DNA of 64,000 nt, taken from assembly GCF_049800835.1 (NCBI RefSeq), contig NZ_JBNAFU010000001.1, positions 930,001-994,000 on the forward strand. Reading direction: 5' to 3'. The notes below the pieces were generated by a model. The model saw only the letters and a list, made by a program, of their open reading frames with translations. It was not told the DNA's origin and searched no databases. Shown here one piece after another: positions 8,006 to 18,005 of the stretch. The translations under genes were made by a program, and so were the position numbers. This stretch comes from Dinoroseobacter sp049800835. Lineage in GTDB: Bacteria; Pseudomonadota; Alphaproteobacteria; Rhodobacterales; Rhodobacteraceae. The first letter of the stretch is position 1; every line of letters starts with the position of its first letter.

Positions 8006-9916
8006 CTACTCCGCTGCGACGGGCTGCGGCACCTCCGGCGCCAAAAGCATATCCCGGAGGATCGCGCGTTCCACCCGGGCCCGACGCACCACGCGCGGTT
8101 CGCGCAGGCTCTGCGGGCTATCCAGCCGGAAAGGCTGCATCCCGCGCCCGGCAATACGCACGCCACTCAGACGCGACAACAGGGTCGCAAGCGCAAGGCT
8201 CAGCGCGATTGGCACCAGCCAAAGCGACACCGCACCCATGGCAATCCCGGCCAGCATGGTCAGACCGATGAGCGTCTCGACGACATGAAAGCGGAAGGTT
8301 TCTGACCACCCGTACCCGGCCCCGGCCCGGTTCTGCGGCTTCCAGGACATCGACTTGCCCAGCACCGCGTGGACCACCGCGATGGTTTGCTGCACCATCA
8401 GAACCGGTGCGTAGATGATCGAGCACAGGATCTCGAACAGCGCGGTGCCCGCGAACCTGCCCCAGCCGCCGTAATCGGCGCGGGTGCGCGGGCGCAGACC
8501 CAGCGCAATCGTGGCGGTGATCTTGGGCATCAGCAGCATCGCGTAAATGAACAGGAGGCAAACCAGCCCATCGACACGCGCCTCCGTCGGCCATACGGGG
8601 TAGAGCGGATTTGTGGCGTTGAAATAGCTGACCGGATGGTCCGGCATGGCCCCGAGCAACGACCAGATCATGATCAGGACGAACCACGCAGGTGACAGAA
8701 GGAAGGCCACCGCGCCCTGCAAAAGGTGAAACCGGCTGACCGGATGAAATCCACGCGCCGCCAAGAGCCGCAAGTGCTGCATGTTACCCTGACACCAGCG
8801 CCTGTCGCGGATCGCATAGTCGATCAGGGTTTGGGGCGTTTCTTCGAACGACCCGCCCGCGCGCGGCAGGAAATGCACGGCCCAGCCCGCCCTGCGCAAC
8901 ATGCCCGCCTCAACGAAATCGTGGCTCAGGATAAGATCCCGTCGCCCCTTGCGCCCGCGCAAGTAGGGCAGCCGGGCGCTGTCGGCAAAGGCGCGCGTGC
9001 GGATGATGGCGTTATGCCCCCAGTAATTGCCTTCGGTCTGCGACCAGACCGACAAACCTTCGGCCAACAGCCAGCCGTAGACCGCATTGGAAAACTGCTG
9101 CATCCGCCCGAACAGGGTTTCTGCGCCAATCAGCGACGGAAAGCTCTGGATCAGACCGGCCTCGGGATGGGCGGCCAGTTCGTGGCACAGTTGGCGGATC
9201 GCCGCGCCACTCATCAGGCTATCGGCATCCAGCACCACCATCGCCTCGAACGCAGCCCCCCAGTTGGTGATCCAGTCAGTCAGGTTCCCAACCTTCTTGT
9301 CGGTGTTCTGCGCGCGCCTGCGGTAGAACACCTCGATCCCCGGCGGGCTTTTGGCACGCAACGCTTCAAACGCGCGTCTTTCCTGCTCGGCGATCTCAGG
9401 GACGCGCGTGTCGCTCAGGATGAACAGGGTAAACTTGTCCTTGCGCGGGCCTTGCGCCAATTCGCCGAGCATGGCGGCTGCATTGCCGAAGACATCCCAT
9501 GGCACCTCGTTGTAGATCGGAACCAACAGGGCCACACTTTGCGCCGGTCCACGCGCACGGCTGTGCCGGGTCACGCACGGGGCCAGCGCGCGCCGGGTCA
9601 ACCCGAGCGTGGCCGTGCTGACCGACAGGGACACCCAGATGAATGTCAAGGCAACCAGCGCGACCACCAATGCCTCCAACGCCGTGACCCCGCCACTGGC
9701 CAGCCAGCTTTGGATCGCCAGGCTGAGCCAAAGCGTCATCGCCACCGCAGGACCGAATGCCGCGAGTCGCCACGCGTGGTCGCCGGGACGGCGCTTGCGT
9801 GGCACCGATTGCGGTACCGGGACGCGGCTGAACATCTGCTCGGCCATCGGCAAGGGCGCAAGCGGGGGCATCCGGTGCAGGGACGCATCCATCAGACGGT
9901 CCACCGATAGAGCCAT
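8006..9916 (-). CDS. opgH: Glucans biosynthesis glucosyltransferase H
   Basis: A 636-residue inner-membrane family 2 glycosyltransferase that makes the beta-1,2 glucan backbone of osmoregulated periplasmic glucans from UDP-glucose. Motifs in order: VPIYNEVP, VLDADS (DxD), HDFVEAG, and RDRRWCQGN (the Q/RxxRW box). Two N-terminal and several C-terminal membrane helices flank the catalytic domain. It is shorter than the 847-residue E. coli protein, as usual in alphaproteobacteria. Its start lies 25 bases inside the end of opgG, so the two are coupled. Confidence 0.95.
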   Translation of the reverse strand: MALSVDRLMDASLHRMPPLAPLPMAEQMFSRVPVPQSVPRKRRPGDHAWRLAAFGPAVAMTLWLSLAIQSWLASGGVTALEALVVALVALTFIWVSLSVSTATLGLTRRALAPCVTRHSRARGPAQSVALLVPIYNEVPWDVFGNAAAMLGELAQGPRKDKFTLFILSDTRVPEIAEQERRAFEALRAKSPPGIEVFYRRRAQNTDKKVGNLTDWITNWGAAFEAMVVLDADSLMSGAAIRQLCHELAAHPEAGLIQSFPSLIGAETLFGRMQQFSNAVYGWLLAEGLSVWSQTEGNYWGHNAIIRTRAFADSARLPYLRGRKGRRDLILSHDFVEAGMLRRAGWAVHFLPRAGGSFEETPQTLIDYAIRDRRWCQGNMQHLRLLAARGFHPVSRFHLLQGAVAFLLSPAWFVLIMIWSLLGAMPDHPVSYFNATNPLYPVWPTEARVDGLVCLLFIYAMLLMPKITATIALGLRPRTRADYGGWGRFAGTALFEILCSIIYAPVLMVQQTIAVVHAVLGKSMSWKPQNRAGAGYGWSETFRFHVVETLIGLTMLAGIAMGAVSLWLVPIALSLALATLLSRLSGVRIAGRGMQPFRLDSPQSLREPRVVRRARVERAILRDMLLAPEVPQPVAAE

Positions 9917-11418
9917 AATTCGCTGAGCGGGGCGCCATTGAGCCGCAACTCGGCCCGGAACTCGATCAGTCCAGCCTCGCCGGGGATGAACCGAAACGCC
10001 AGTCGAGGGCCGCCCGTTTCAGGGTTGCGCTGAAGGATGCCCGCGTCCAGTTCCCCCGCGCTGGAACGGATGTGATGCTCTATGAGGCTCAAATCCTCCG
10101 GAACATCCGGGCCGTCGGCAAAATCTATCGCCACGATGATCCCCTCGGCAAACGCCTTGCCGATCCGCGTGTTGATCACCTGAAGGCCGGTGCCGAATGC
10201 ACTGTCATCACCCCAGGTCAGGCGATAGCGCAACCGGTGTTCAGACCCCGCCCGGATCGGGTTATCAGGACGCCAGTACGCGACGATGTTGTCGTAGGTT
10301 TCGGTCGGGGTCGGGATCTCGATCAGGGTGACGGCCCCCGGCCCCCAATCCTCGGCAGGTTCGACCCACAGACCCGGACGGCGGTGATAAAGCGCGAAAA
10401 GGTCGGCAAAATCGCTGAACTTGCGCGCCCTCTGCATGAGTCCGAACCCGCGCGGGTTGTCATCGCGAAATGCGCTGATCTGCAAGGTCTTGGGGTTCGC
10501 AAGCGGGCGCCAGATCGTTTCTCCGGCGCCGTTGAGGATGAGCAATCCGTCACTGTCGTGCACCGCGGGCCGAAAGTCCGAAAAAGCGTCGCGGTTGGTT
10601 TCGTCAAACTGGAACATGGAGGTCAGCGGTGCAATCCCGACATGGGACATGTCCACACGCGGGATCAGCGTTGCCTCGACCTCCATCTCCAAAGGCTGAC
10701 CGGGCCGGATCGCAAACCGGTAGGCTCCGGCGCAGCTTGGGCTGTCCATCAAGGCGTGCAGGATGAAGGTATCGTCCTCAGTCGCGGGATGCTCCAGCCA
10801 GAAGGCCCGAAACACCGGAAACTCCTCGCCCTTGGGTTCTGCGGTATCAATCGCAAGTCCGCGTGCAGAGATACCGTAAATGTCGCCCGTCCCGATCGCG
10901 CGGAAGTAGGATGCGCCCTGAAAGACGGCAAACTCCTGATGGATGCCGGGAGTTTCGATCTCGGCGCGCAGCCGCAAACCGGAATATCCCAACGTGTCAT
11001 CAATGGGCAGGTCGGGAAACTTGTCGGTCTTGTCGAACACGGCCATGTCAAACAGCACCGGGCGCGCGGTACCGCCGTCGATCACGGAGACGTCGACCGG
11101 ATGAGGGTAATAAAGCCCAGGCGCGAACATGTCGACCTTGAGCGGCGCACCGGGTTCATCCGCCCACAACGCGTTGCGCCCATCGAACCAGATGGAGACG
11201 TAGTCTTCATAGGTGATATCCGTCCACGCATCCGGGATGCGGTCCCGCAGGCGGTACGGCCGCGCGGCCAGCTTGCGCGCCTGTGCCAGAACATCTGTGG
11301 GATCAAAGGGAACGACATCTCCCAATTGCAGACCGGGTTCCGCATGCGTGGCATCCAGAGACACGGCAGGGCTTGCAGCCAGCGCAAGCAGGCCGGTCAA
11401 AACCTCTCGTCTGATCAT
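9892..11418 (-). CDS. opgG: Periplasmic glucans biosynthesis protein G/D
   Basis: A 508-residue MdoG/OpgG-family protein with an N-terminal export signal (MIRREVLTGLLALAASPAVS; RR suggests Tat). Conserved segments include GLYYPHPVDVSV, FAVFQGASYFRAIG and YGISARGLAIDTAEPKGEEFP. OpgG acts in the periplasm on nascent osmoregulated glucan, adding or processing branches. It lies between opgC (three bases upstream) and opgH (25-base overlap). Confidence 0.95.
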   Translation of the reverse strand: MIRREVLTGLLALAASPAVSLDATHAEPGLQLGDVVPFDPTDVLAQARKLAARPYRLRDRIPDAWTDITYEDYVSIWFDGRNALWADEPGAPLKVDMFAPGLYYPHPVDVSVIDGGTARPVLFDMAVFDKTDKFPDLPIDDTLGYSGLRLRAEIETPGIHQEFAVFQGASYFRAIGTGDIYGISARGLAIDTAEPKGEEFPVFRAFWLEHPATEDDTFILHALMDSPSCAGAYRFAIRPGQPLEMEVEATLIPRVDMSHVGIAPLTSMFQFDETNRDAFSDFRPAVHDSDGLLILNGAGETIWRPLANPKTLQISAFRDDNPRGFGLMQRARKFSDFADLFALYHRRPGLWVEPAEDWGPGAVTLIEIPTPTETYDNIVAYWRPDNPIRAGSEHRLRYRLTWGDDSAFGTGLQVINTRIGKAFAEGIIVAIDFADGPDVPEDLSLIEHHIRSSAGELDAGILQRNPETGGPRLAFRFIPGEAGLIEFRAELRLNGAPLSELWLYRWTV

Positions 11419-11421
11419 GGG

Positions 11422-12624
11422 TCAGGCCCTTTTCTTCCATGGCTGGGATTTGAACCAGCCCGCCCCGTAGGCCACGGCAATCACCAGAAAAATGCCGAAC
11501 GCGTTGACCCAGAACATGCTGAAGTGATTGCGCCCGACCACGTCCAGCAACACCCCCAGCAAACGCGCCAGAAACATCGAGCCGATGAAGACGGCAAGCG
11601 ATTGCTGGCCGACCTTCATGATCACGGCCAGAACGACAGTCCAGCTTCGGGCAAGAAAACCGGGGCCACCACTTGGCTGGATACGCGCGCCCTTGGGCCC
11701 CACAAGCACCCATGCAACATAGGCGGTCGCCAGAAAATGGATGTAGCGCAGGATGCCGAAATCGGTCTTCTGGATCAGGACACCCCACTCGCGCCGCCAT
11801 TCCAGAAAAACCGGGAATGCGTTGAACAGGCGAAAATAGGCAAATGGCAGGCTGATCACGATCACCGCGACCGCGATCCAGAACAGGCGGCGGTCCACGG
11901 GCGGGGCGGGAATCCAGCCGGACATGAACGCGAACCCGGTAAAGAAGATCAGCTGCCACCCCAGTGGGTTGAAGAACCAGCCCCGATCGGACCACGGCTC
12001 TGCCGGAAAGTTCCAGTCCAGGACGTTTGCACACAGCCAGATCGACACGGACGCGAGAACCACCAGCCCGACATGCACCCGCGACAGGGCCACCATCATC
12101 GGCATCATGGCAAGGATCACCAGATACATCGGCAAGATGTCAAAGTAATTGGGCACGTAGGTAAGGGTCAGCAGACCCACGAGGTTTTGCTCGGTATTCT
12201 CGAAGAACGGATGCAGGTTGAGTTGAGCAATATAATCACGCCCTTCGGGAAAGGCCGCGTTCAACGCGACCATCGTCGCCGCCGTGGCCACGAACAGCGC
12301 GACATGAGCCCAGTAGACCTGCCAACACCGGTAGGCCACGCGGGCTGAGCCCATCGGCAATCCGCGATCGCGGAAGACCCGTCCGAAGGCGATGGCCGAC
12401 GCCATACCCGAACAGAACACGAAGGTTTCGGTGGCGTCCGAGAAGCCAAATCGGGCGGGAATCCACAGCGTCAGCCAGTTGCCGGGAATATGCGCGATCA
12501 GGATGATGAACATCGCGATGCCGCGAAAGAAATCCAGGCGCGGATCACGGGTGCCTGCGACCGGCATCGTCTTGGGTACGGCCTTCGTCTTCGACGATGC
12601 CGACATTGGGTCTGCTAGTGACAT
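11422..12624 (-). CDS. opgC: OpgC membrane acyltransferase (glucan succinylation)
   Basis: A 400-residue protein with about ten membrane helices. The family start RDPRLDFFRGIAMFIILIAH, then ATETFVFCSGMASAIAFGR, matches OpgC proteins, which add succinyl groups to periplasmic glucans. It lies directly upstream of opgG, with 21 bases to the TPR gene before it, so all four minus-strand genes probably share a transcript. Confidence 0.92.
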   Translation of the reverse strand: MSLADPMSASSKTKAVPKTMPVAGTRDPRLDFFRGIAMFIILIAHIPGNWLTLWIPARFGFSDATETFVFCSGMASAIAFGRVFRDRGLPMGSARVAYRCWQVYWAHVALFVATAATMVALNAAFPEGRDYIAQLNLHPFFENTEQNLVGLLTLTYVPNYFDILPMYLVILAMMPMMVALSRVHVGLVVLASVSIWLCANVLDWNFPAEPWSDRGWFFNPLGWQLIFFTGFAFMSGWIPAPPVDRRLFWIAVAVIVISLPFAYFRLFNAFPVFLEWRREWGVLIQKTDFGILRYIHFLATAYVAWVLVGPKGARIQPSGGPGFLARSWTVVLAVIMKVGQQSLAVFIGSMFLARLLGVLLDVVGRNHFSMFWVNAFGIFLVIAVAYGAGWFKSQPWKKRA

Positions 12625-12645
12625 TTACCTGTGGCCACCCTTTAC

Positions 12646-14007
12646 TTACTCTGCCGCGACGGAGGCCCGTAGGCTCCAGGCCTCGTCGATCTTGTTGAGG
12701 CGTGTCTCTGCGAACGCATCGACTGCACCCTTGCGCTGCGCGATCCGTTTCTCGAGCAAGGCGCGCGTGGCAGACAGAGCGCCCGCACGCAACCCAGCCT
12801 CGATCGTGACACGCTCGAACACGTCCCGTTGCGCATGGCTGCCACCCATCGCGCTGAACCGGGGATGCACCGAATGCAGGTGCGCGAAGGCCGCCTTGTA
12901 CCGCCCGTCCGAGAACGCAGAGAGCCCTTGGGACACCGCCACGCCGGGCTCGGACATGACGCGCGCGGCCTCTGTCGCACCGCGGGCATCCTGCGCGATG
13001 CGCGCGGTTAGCCGCGCCGCGGCATCTTCGCGTTTATCGCCGGTCAGAGCCAGCATGTAATGAAGATCCGCGAAGGTCAGGCATCCATCCGCCGAGCGGG
13101 TTTCCGCCAGATCGGCCAGTTCGGCCCATCTGTCGCCGATATCGATCCCTTCGAGCTCCAAGCGAACCAGAAGCGAACTTGCATTGGAAAAATCGCGGTA
13201 GTCGTCTGTCTTGTCGCTCCGGATCTTGTCATCATAGAGCGCCAGAACCGTCGACACATCGCCTTCGTCGAGATGCAGCAAAGCCTTGTGCCACCAGACA
13301 TGAAAACGGAAATTGTTGCAGTGGTCCCAAGCGGCGTGGTTGCTGTCGATCAGGGCGATACCGTTGGCGGTGCGGTGGGTCATGTCATACACATGGGCCA
13401 CAGCATGCAGACCCCAGGCATCATCGGGGGCATATGCCAGTCCTTCGAGACCCAGCTTCTCGGCAGCGTCATAGGCGCCGGTTTCCTCCATCGCGAAGGC
13501 GAGGCATCCCAGCACGTATCCGCGCAGGGGATGATCAGGGCCGTGCGCCGGCAGCACGGCTTCGACAGAACTGCGCATACCTGCGGCGTCCCCGAGGATG
13601 AAACGGATACCATGGGACAGTTTCATACTGATCGTGTCGGCCCGGTTCAGGCGCAACGCTGCCTCCATCCGTTCGATGGCGCTGGAGGGGACCCCGTCAA
13701 GCCAGTCCTGCAAGGCTGCACACCACAGACGTTCGCGCGCCGTCGGCGCACCGGCCGCAAGCGCCGCCTGGGCGGTCGCGCTGGCTTCTTTTGCAACCGG
13801 GACCATTTCCCGGCGTGCCAACATCAGGGCCGACAGACCCTTGAGCGCATGCCCCATGGCAAACCCCGGCTCAAGCTCAAGCAATCTGCCAAGATGCACC
13901 GGGGCACTTTGACCATGTGCCAGAACACCCAGTACCACGCCGTTCCATTCCGAAAGCGCCTTCGGATTGGTCAGACTGACCTCGCTCGTGCAGATATCTG
14001 TAAACAT
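12646..14007 (-). CDS. TTC38-like tetratricopeptide repeat protein
   Basis: A 453-residue cytosolic protein resembling the TTC38 family: two-helix repeats with HAVAHVYDMTHR and FHVWWHKALLHLDEG. I chose ATG 14007 (MFTDICTSEV); the frame can extend to 14085 but that part does not look conserved. Function of the family is unknown. It is 21 bases upstream of opgC on the same strand, which suggests co-expression with the glucan genes. Confidence 0.85.
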   Translation of the reverse strand: MFTDICTSEVSLTNPKALSEWNGVVLGVLAHGQSAPVHLGRLLELEPGFAMGHALKGLSALMLARREMVPVAKEASATAQAALAAGAPTARERLWCAALQDWLDGVPSSAIERMEAALRLNRADTISMKLSHGIRFILGDAAGMRSSVEAVLPAHGPDHPLRGYVLGCLAFAMEETGAYDAAEKLGLEGLAYAPDDAWGLHAVAHVYDMTHRTANGIALIDSNHAAWDHCNNFRFHVWWHKALLHLDEGDVSTVLALYDDKIRSDKTDDYRDFSNASSLLVRLELEGIDIGDRWAELADLAETRSADGCLTFADLHYMLALTGDKREDAAARLTARIAQDARGATEAARVMSEPGVAVSQGLSAFSDGRYKAAFAHLHSVHPRFSAMGGSHAQRDVFERVTIEAGLRAGALSATRALLEKRIAQRKGAVDAFAETRLNKIDEAWSLRASVAAE

Positions 14008-14152
14008 GGATGGTCCTTGTGCCAGGCGAAACGTCAACGCCGCTTGACACTTTCTTAGCCAATCCAGCGGCGTCGCGCACATCACGGGCCCGCTACCGCG
14101 CGGGATCGTGAACGGATCATCACGATGGCGTGGCCGATCTTGCCAGAACTGC

Positions 14153-15334
14153 CTATTTCTTGTGCGCCTTTAGAATTGTATCCAGCCGCTCAGTATCTTG
14201 GCCGAAACGCGGCGGGGCGGCACGCATCTGCACCGGGGTTTTTGAGAATTTCAGTGGATTGCCCAAGAGTTGCACCGACCCCGCGCTTGTCTGGGGGTGC
14301 GGCACCTCAACCACGCCGCCGCGGGCCGCAGCCTGATCACTGCCCAACGCATCGGCGACAGAATGGATCGGCCCGGCTGGCACGCCCGCAGCCTGTAATA
14401 TTTCGAGGGCCGCATCCCGGGTGACACGGGACAATGTTTCAGAAACAGCCTTGCTCAACGCCCCCCGGTTGGCGATCCGTTTGGGGTTTGTTTCATAGTC
14501 CGGGGTTTCGGCGAGGTCCGGCCTGTCGAACGCCTTGCAAAAGGCCCGGAACTGGCGGTCGTTGCCAACGGCCAGAATGATATGGCCATCGGACGTGGCG
14601 AAGACATCGTAAGGCACGATGTTGGGATGCGCATTGCCGCGCCGAGCAGGCTCCTGCCCGGAGGTCAGGAAATTGGTACCTTCGTTGATCAGCCACGCCA
14701 TCTGTGCATCGACCAGCGCCAGATCGATGTGCTGGCCCTCACCGGTCGCATCACGGTGGCGCAAGGCGGCCAGAATGCCGATGGTGGCGTACATGCCGCA
14801 CATCACATCCGCGATGCCCACGCCGACCTTCATCGGCGGCCCCTCCGGCGCGCCGGTCAGCGACATGATCCCGCCATAGCCCTGTGCCATCAGGTCGTAC
14901 CCGGCACGGTCGCGGTTCGGCCCGGTTTGCCCGAACCCGGAGATCGAACAGTAGACGAGGGCAGGATGCGCAGCACACAACGTCGCATGATCAAGCCCGT
15001 ATTTGACCAGGCCGCCGGGTTTGTAATTCTCGATCACGACGTCGGCCTGTGCGGCGATGGACCGGACCAGTGCCTGCCCCTCCGGCGTCGAAAGATCGGC
15101 CCCGACGGAATACTTGTTGCGATTGGCGGCCATGAAGTACGCGCTCAGGTCGCTCTGCCCATCCGGCGTCTCGGCGTAGGGTGGACCCCAACTGCGGGTG
15201 TCATCGCCTCCGGTCTTGGGGTTTTCGATCTTGATCACCGTTGCGCCGAGATCACCCAGAAGCTGTGTCGCCGTCGGCCCGGCGAGAATACGCGACAGGT
15301 CCAGAACCAACAGTCCGTCCAACGCCCCTGCCAT
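14153..15334 (-). CDS. CaiB/BaiF family (class III) CoA-transferase
   Basis: A 393-residue class III CoA-transferase. The N-terminus LVLDLSRILAGPTATQLLGD, the segment VADVVIENYKPG-like (QADVVIENYKPGGL), and the Asp in YDLMAQGYGGIMSLTG are family marks. It moves CoA between carboxylic acids; the substrate cannot be told. The start at 15334 lies one base after the stop of the upstream TPP enzyme (MAGALDG...); ATG 15349 would overlap it by 14 bases. Pairing with a TPP enzyme recalls oxalate-type pathways, but that is only a guess. Confidence 0.9.
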   Translation of the reverse strand: MAGALDGLLVLDLSRILAGPTATQLLGDLGATVIKIENPKTGGDDTRSWGPPYAETPDGQSDLSAYFMAANRNKYSVGADLSTPEGQALVRSIAAQADVVIENYKPGGLVKYGLDHATLCAAHPALVYCSISGFGQTGPNRDRAGYDLMAQGYGGIMSLTGAPEGPPMKVGVGIADVMCGMYATIGILAALRHRDATGEGQHIDLALVDAQMAWLINEGTNFLTSGQEPARRGNAHPNIVPYDVFATSDGHIILAVGNDRQFRAFCKAFDRPDLAETPDYETNPKRIANRGALSKAVSETLSRVTRDAALEILQAAGVPAGPIHSVADALGSDQAAARGGVVEVPHPQTSAGSVQLLGNPLKFSKTPVQMRAAPPRFGQDTERLDTILKAHKK

Positions 15335-15335
15335 C

Positions 15336-16934
15336 TCAGAATGCCCCATCGTAGGATTGGCGATCTACCTCTGCGGCAATAACCGTGAACGTATCTGAGG
15401 TCAGTGCCGCGTCGAGCGCTGCCTCAAGTTCTGCCTTTGAGGCAACCGTGTGCCCTTGCCCGCCAAACGCCCGCGCAATTCCGGCGAAATCGGCGCGCCC
15501 GAAATCGACGCCCCGGTTCTTCATCTGGCGCTGGCGTTGCTTGAGCTCGATCAGGGCAAGCGAGGCATCGACGAACACGACAAAAACCGTCCGCAGGCCC
15601 AACTCGGCGGCGGTGGCCAGTTCGCCTGCAACCATCAGGAACCCGGCATCGCCCGAGAACGAGACGATGGTCCGGTCCGGCTCAACGATCTGCGCGCCCA
15701 TGGCCAAAGGAACAGCGCAGCCCATGGTACACAGCCCGGACGATTGGGTCAGCGCGCGCGGAAACCCGCAGTGCCACATCTGAGACAGCAAGATGCGGTG
15801 CGCACCGCTGTCAGCGGTCGCCAACGTGTCCGCTGGCATTCGAGCCTGACAGGTCGCGATGACCTGCGCCGGCCCCCATGCCTCTGGGCTCGGGAACGCC
15901 GCCGCCAGTGCCTCCTTGGTACGCGCGATCTGGCCATCCGCCCAGACCGGGTGCCCGGCCTCGGGCAAGACGGCCGCAACCGAGGCCGCGCAATCGCCGA
16001 TGATATTCAGCGTGGACTGGTGCATGTAGTGATGGTTCGGCGCAGCGGTGATGTCGATCACGGTCTGACGCACTGGGTCCCACGGGTTCTGCCAGCCCAC
16101 GCGCATCTCGATCGGATCGTAGCCAATCGCCAGGATCACATCGGCCTGCGCCAGCACCGGCAGAAGGATCTTGTCCGCCTTGGGCGACAGCCCTGCGCCG
16201 CCAAGGGCAAGCGCGTGATCTTCGGGGATCAGGCCCTTGGCCTTGTAGGTCGTGATCACCGGCGCCCCCAAGCGTTCGGCAGCCGACCGGACGGACAGAG
16301 CCCCGGCGTCCGACAAGGCATCCAGCCCGGCAAGGATCACCGGGCGCTGTGCCTGTGCCAGCGCGGCCCTTGCAGCGCCAAGTTCAGGACCCGACGGCGC
16401 CATGGCGACGGCGGGACGGCGCAGAATACCTTCGCCAGACGCCTCCGCATCCGCGACGGATATCGGTACATCGATATGCACCGGCCCGGGGCGACCCTCG
16501 GTGGCGATGCCGATGGCCTTGTCAGCGATCACATGCGCGGCCCCGGCGCTCAAGGTAAAGGTTGCCTTGGTGATCGGCCTGAAAACCTGTGGTTGATCAA
16601 GCACCTGATGGGTGTAGACCTGTGCCACCTCGGCATCGACGCACCCCGTCAGGACAAGCATGGGAACCCGGTCCTGGTGGGCGTTCTCAACCACGTTGAT
16701 GCCGTTCAGTGCGCCCGGCCCGACCGTGGCCACCAGAATGCCGGGCGCACCGGTGCGATGATACGTCCCTTCGGCCATGAAACCGGCGGCATTCTCATGC
16801 TTGCACAAGACGAAGGCGATCCCGGCATCCTCGAGCGCGTCGACGAGCGTCAGGACCTCTCCCCCCGGCATGCCGAAAGCCCAACGGCACCCAGCCTCGA
16901 AAAGCCGCTTGGCCAAAACATCTGCCGCCCGCAT
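15336..16934 (-). CDS. Thiamine pyrophosphate-dependent enzyme, acetolactate synthase-like
   Basis: A 532-residue TPP enzyme with the three-domain plan of the acetolactate synthase family. The catalytic Glu is in CKHENAAGFMAEG; the TPP/metal motif is SGDAGFLMVAGELATA, followed by VDASLALIELKQRQ where many family members have an Asn. I start at ATG 16934 (MRAADVLAKR); a longer frame reaches 17111 with unlikely sequence. The reaction is not known. It lies 112 bases after egtD and one base before the CoA-transferase, so a shared operon is likely. Confidence 0.88.
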   Translation of the reverse strand: MRAADVLAKRLFEAGCRWAFGMPGGEVLTLVDALEDAGIAFVLCKHENAAGFMAEGTYHRTGAPGILVATVGPGALNGINVVENAHQDRVPMLVLTGCVDAEVAQVYTHQVLDQPQVFRPITKATFTLSAGAAHVIADKAIGIATEGRPGPVHIDVPISVADAEASGEGILRRPAVAMAPSGPELGAARAALAQAQRPVILAGLDALSDAGALSVRSAAERLGAPVITTYKAKGLIPEDHALALGGAGLSPKADKILLPVLAQADVILAIGYDPIEMRVGWQNPWDPVRQTVIDITAAPNHHYMHQSTLNIIGDCAASVAAVLPEAGHPVWADGQIARTKEALAAAFPSPEAWGPAQVIATCQARMPADTLATADSGAHRILLSQMWHCGFPRALTQSSGLCTMGCAVPLAMGAQIVEPDRTIVSFSGDAGFLMVAGELATAAELGLRTVFVVFVDASLALIELKQRQRQMKNRGVDFGRADFAGIARAFGGQGHTVASKAELEAALDAALTSDTFTVIAAEVDRQSYDGAF

Positions 16935-17046
16935 CACACGCACTCCGTCTTTGTGTTCGACTTCGTCAAATTCCGTCTGTGTGATGGTGCATGGCGCGGG
17001 TGCGCACAATGCACGTCCGCGTGTTGGCCTTGCAACATTTTCCGGC

Positions 17047-18003
17047 TCAGTCGGCAGGTTCCAGCACCGCAATGGAAAAAAGATCTTCGGGGTCAGACAG
17101 CATCTGCGCAACGCGCCAGCCAGAGGCTTTGCCGAGTTCAGACAGGCTTTGCGCGGTGTACTTGCGGGACATGCTCACGCTGATCCGTTCCCCTGCAACG
17201 AAGTCGATCGCCACTCCTGACAGGGAAACGGTTTGCGCCGCCCGGGCCACCAGCGACATCTCGATCCGGGCCGCGGCTGCATTCCACATGGCCTCATACG
17301 CAAAGGCCGACAGGTCGAAGTTCGCCCCGGCTTCTGCGTTCAGGCGTACGAGGATATTGCCGATGAACCGGGCCGTGACCCCTGCGGCATCGTCATAGGC
17401 CGGCACCAGCATGGCTGGGTCCTTGACCAGATCGACGCCCAGAACAAAGGCTTTGATGCCGGGCCATGCGCGTGCACGAGACAAGAGCGCGATCGCCTCG
17501 TGTGCGGTGATGTTGCCAATCGTGGATCCGGGAAAGAACCCTACCTTGGGCAGTGCGTCGATAGTGTCCGGCAACGCAACGTCCGCGGCGAAATCCCCGA
17601 CCACGGGTTGCACCGAAAGCGCCGGGTAGCGATCGCGCAGAGCATCGGCCGTGGCGTGCAGAAAATCCGCCGAGATATCGATCGGAACGTAGGCCGCCAT
17701 GTGCGGCCCGGCATCCAGCAGGATCCGGGTCTTGACGCTTGCCCCGGATCCGAACTCCACCAGCGCGCCACCCTCCGGCACCAGACCCGCCAACGCCGTT
17801 GCATGCTGCCGGAGGATGCCAACCTCGGTCCGGGTCAGATAGTATTCCGGCAAAGAGGTGATCTGTTCAAACAGGGCACTGCCGGCCGGATCATAAAGCC
17901 ATTTCGGATTGAGCGATTTGCGCGGTGCGCGCAATCCCGCAAGCGCGTCGCGCACCAGCGCACGCGGGGCGGTGGCCGATGTCAGGTTCATGGAAACACC
18001 CAT
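17047..18003 (-). CDS. egtD: L-histidine N(alpha)-methyltransferase EgtD
   Basis: A 318-residue SAM-dependent methyltransferase that makes hercynine, the first step of ergothioneine synthesis. The N-terminal KSLNPKWLYDPAGSALFEQI and LPEYYLTRTE, the SAM motif EFGSGASVKT, and FFPGSTIGN are diagnostic. ATG 18003 lies two bases after the egtB stop. The egtB-egtD pair gives a complete minimal route when another enzyme supplies the C-S lyase. Confidence 0.96.
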   Translation of the reverse strand: MGVSMNLTSATAPRALVRDALAGLRAPRKSLNPKWLYDPAGSALFEQITSLPEYYLTRTEVGILRQHATALAGLVPEGGALVEFGSGASVKTRILLDAGPHMAAYVPIDISADFLHATADALRDRYPALSVQPVVGDFAADVALPDTIDALPKVGFFPGSTIGNITAHEAIALLSRARAWPGIKAFVLGVDLVKDPAMLVPAYDDAAGVTARFIGNILVRLNAEAGANFDLSAFAYEAMWNAAAARIEMSLVARAAQTVSLSGVAIDFVAGERISVSMSRKYTAQSLSELGKASGWRVAQMLSDPEDLFSIAVLEPAD

Positions 18004-18005
18004 GA

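Noticed and set aside
10072..12348. Very long plus-strand frame (758 residues) opposite opgG and opgC
   Set aside because: It is the antisense of well-recognised genes in high-GC DNA and resembles no protein.
15450..17183. Long plus-strand frame of 577 residues
   Set aside because: Antisense to the TPP enzyme, whose motifs are clear.
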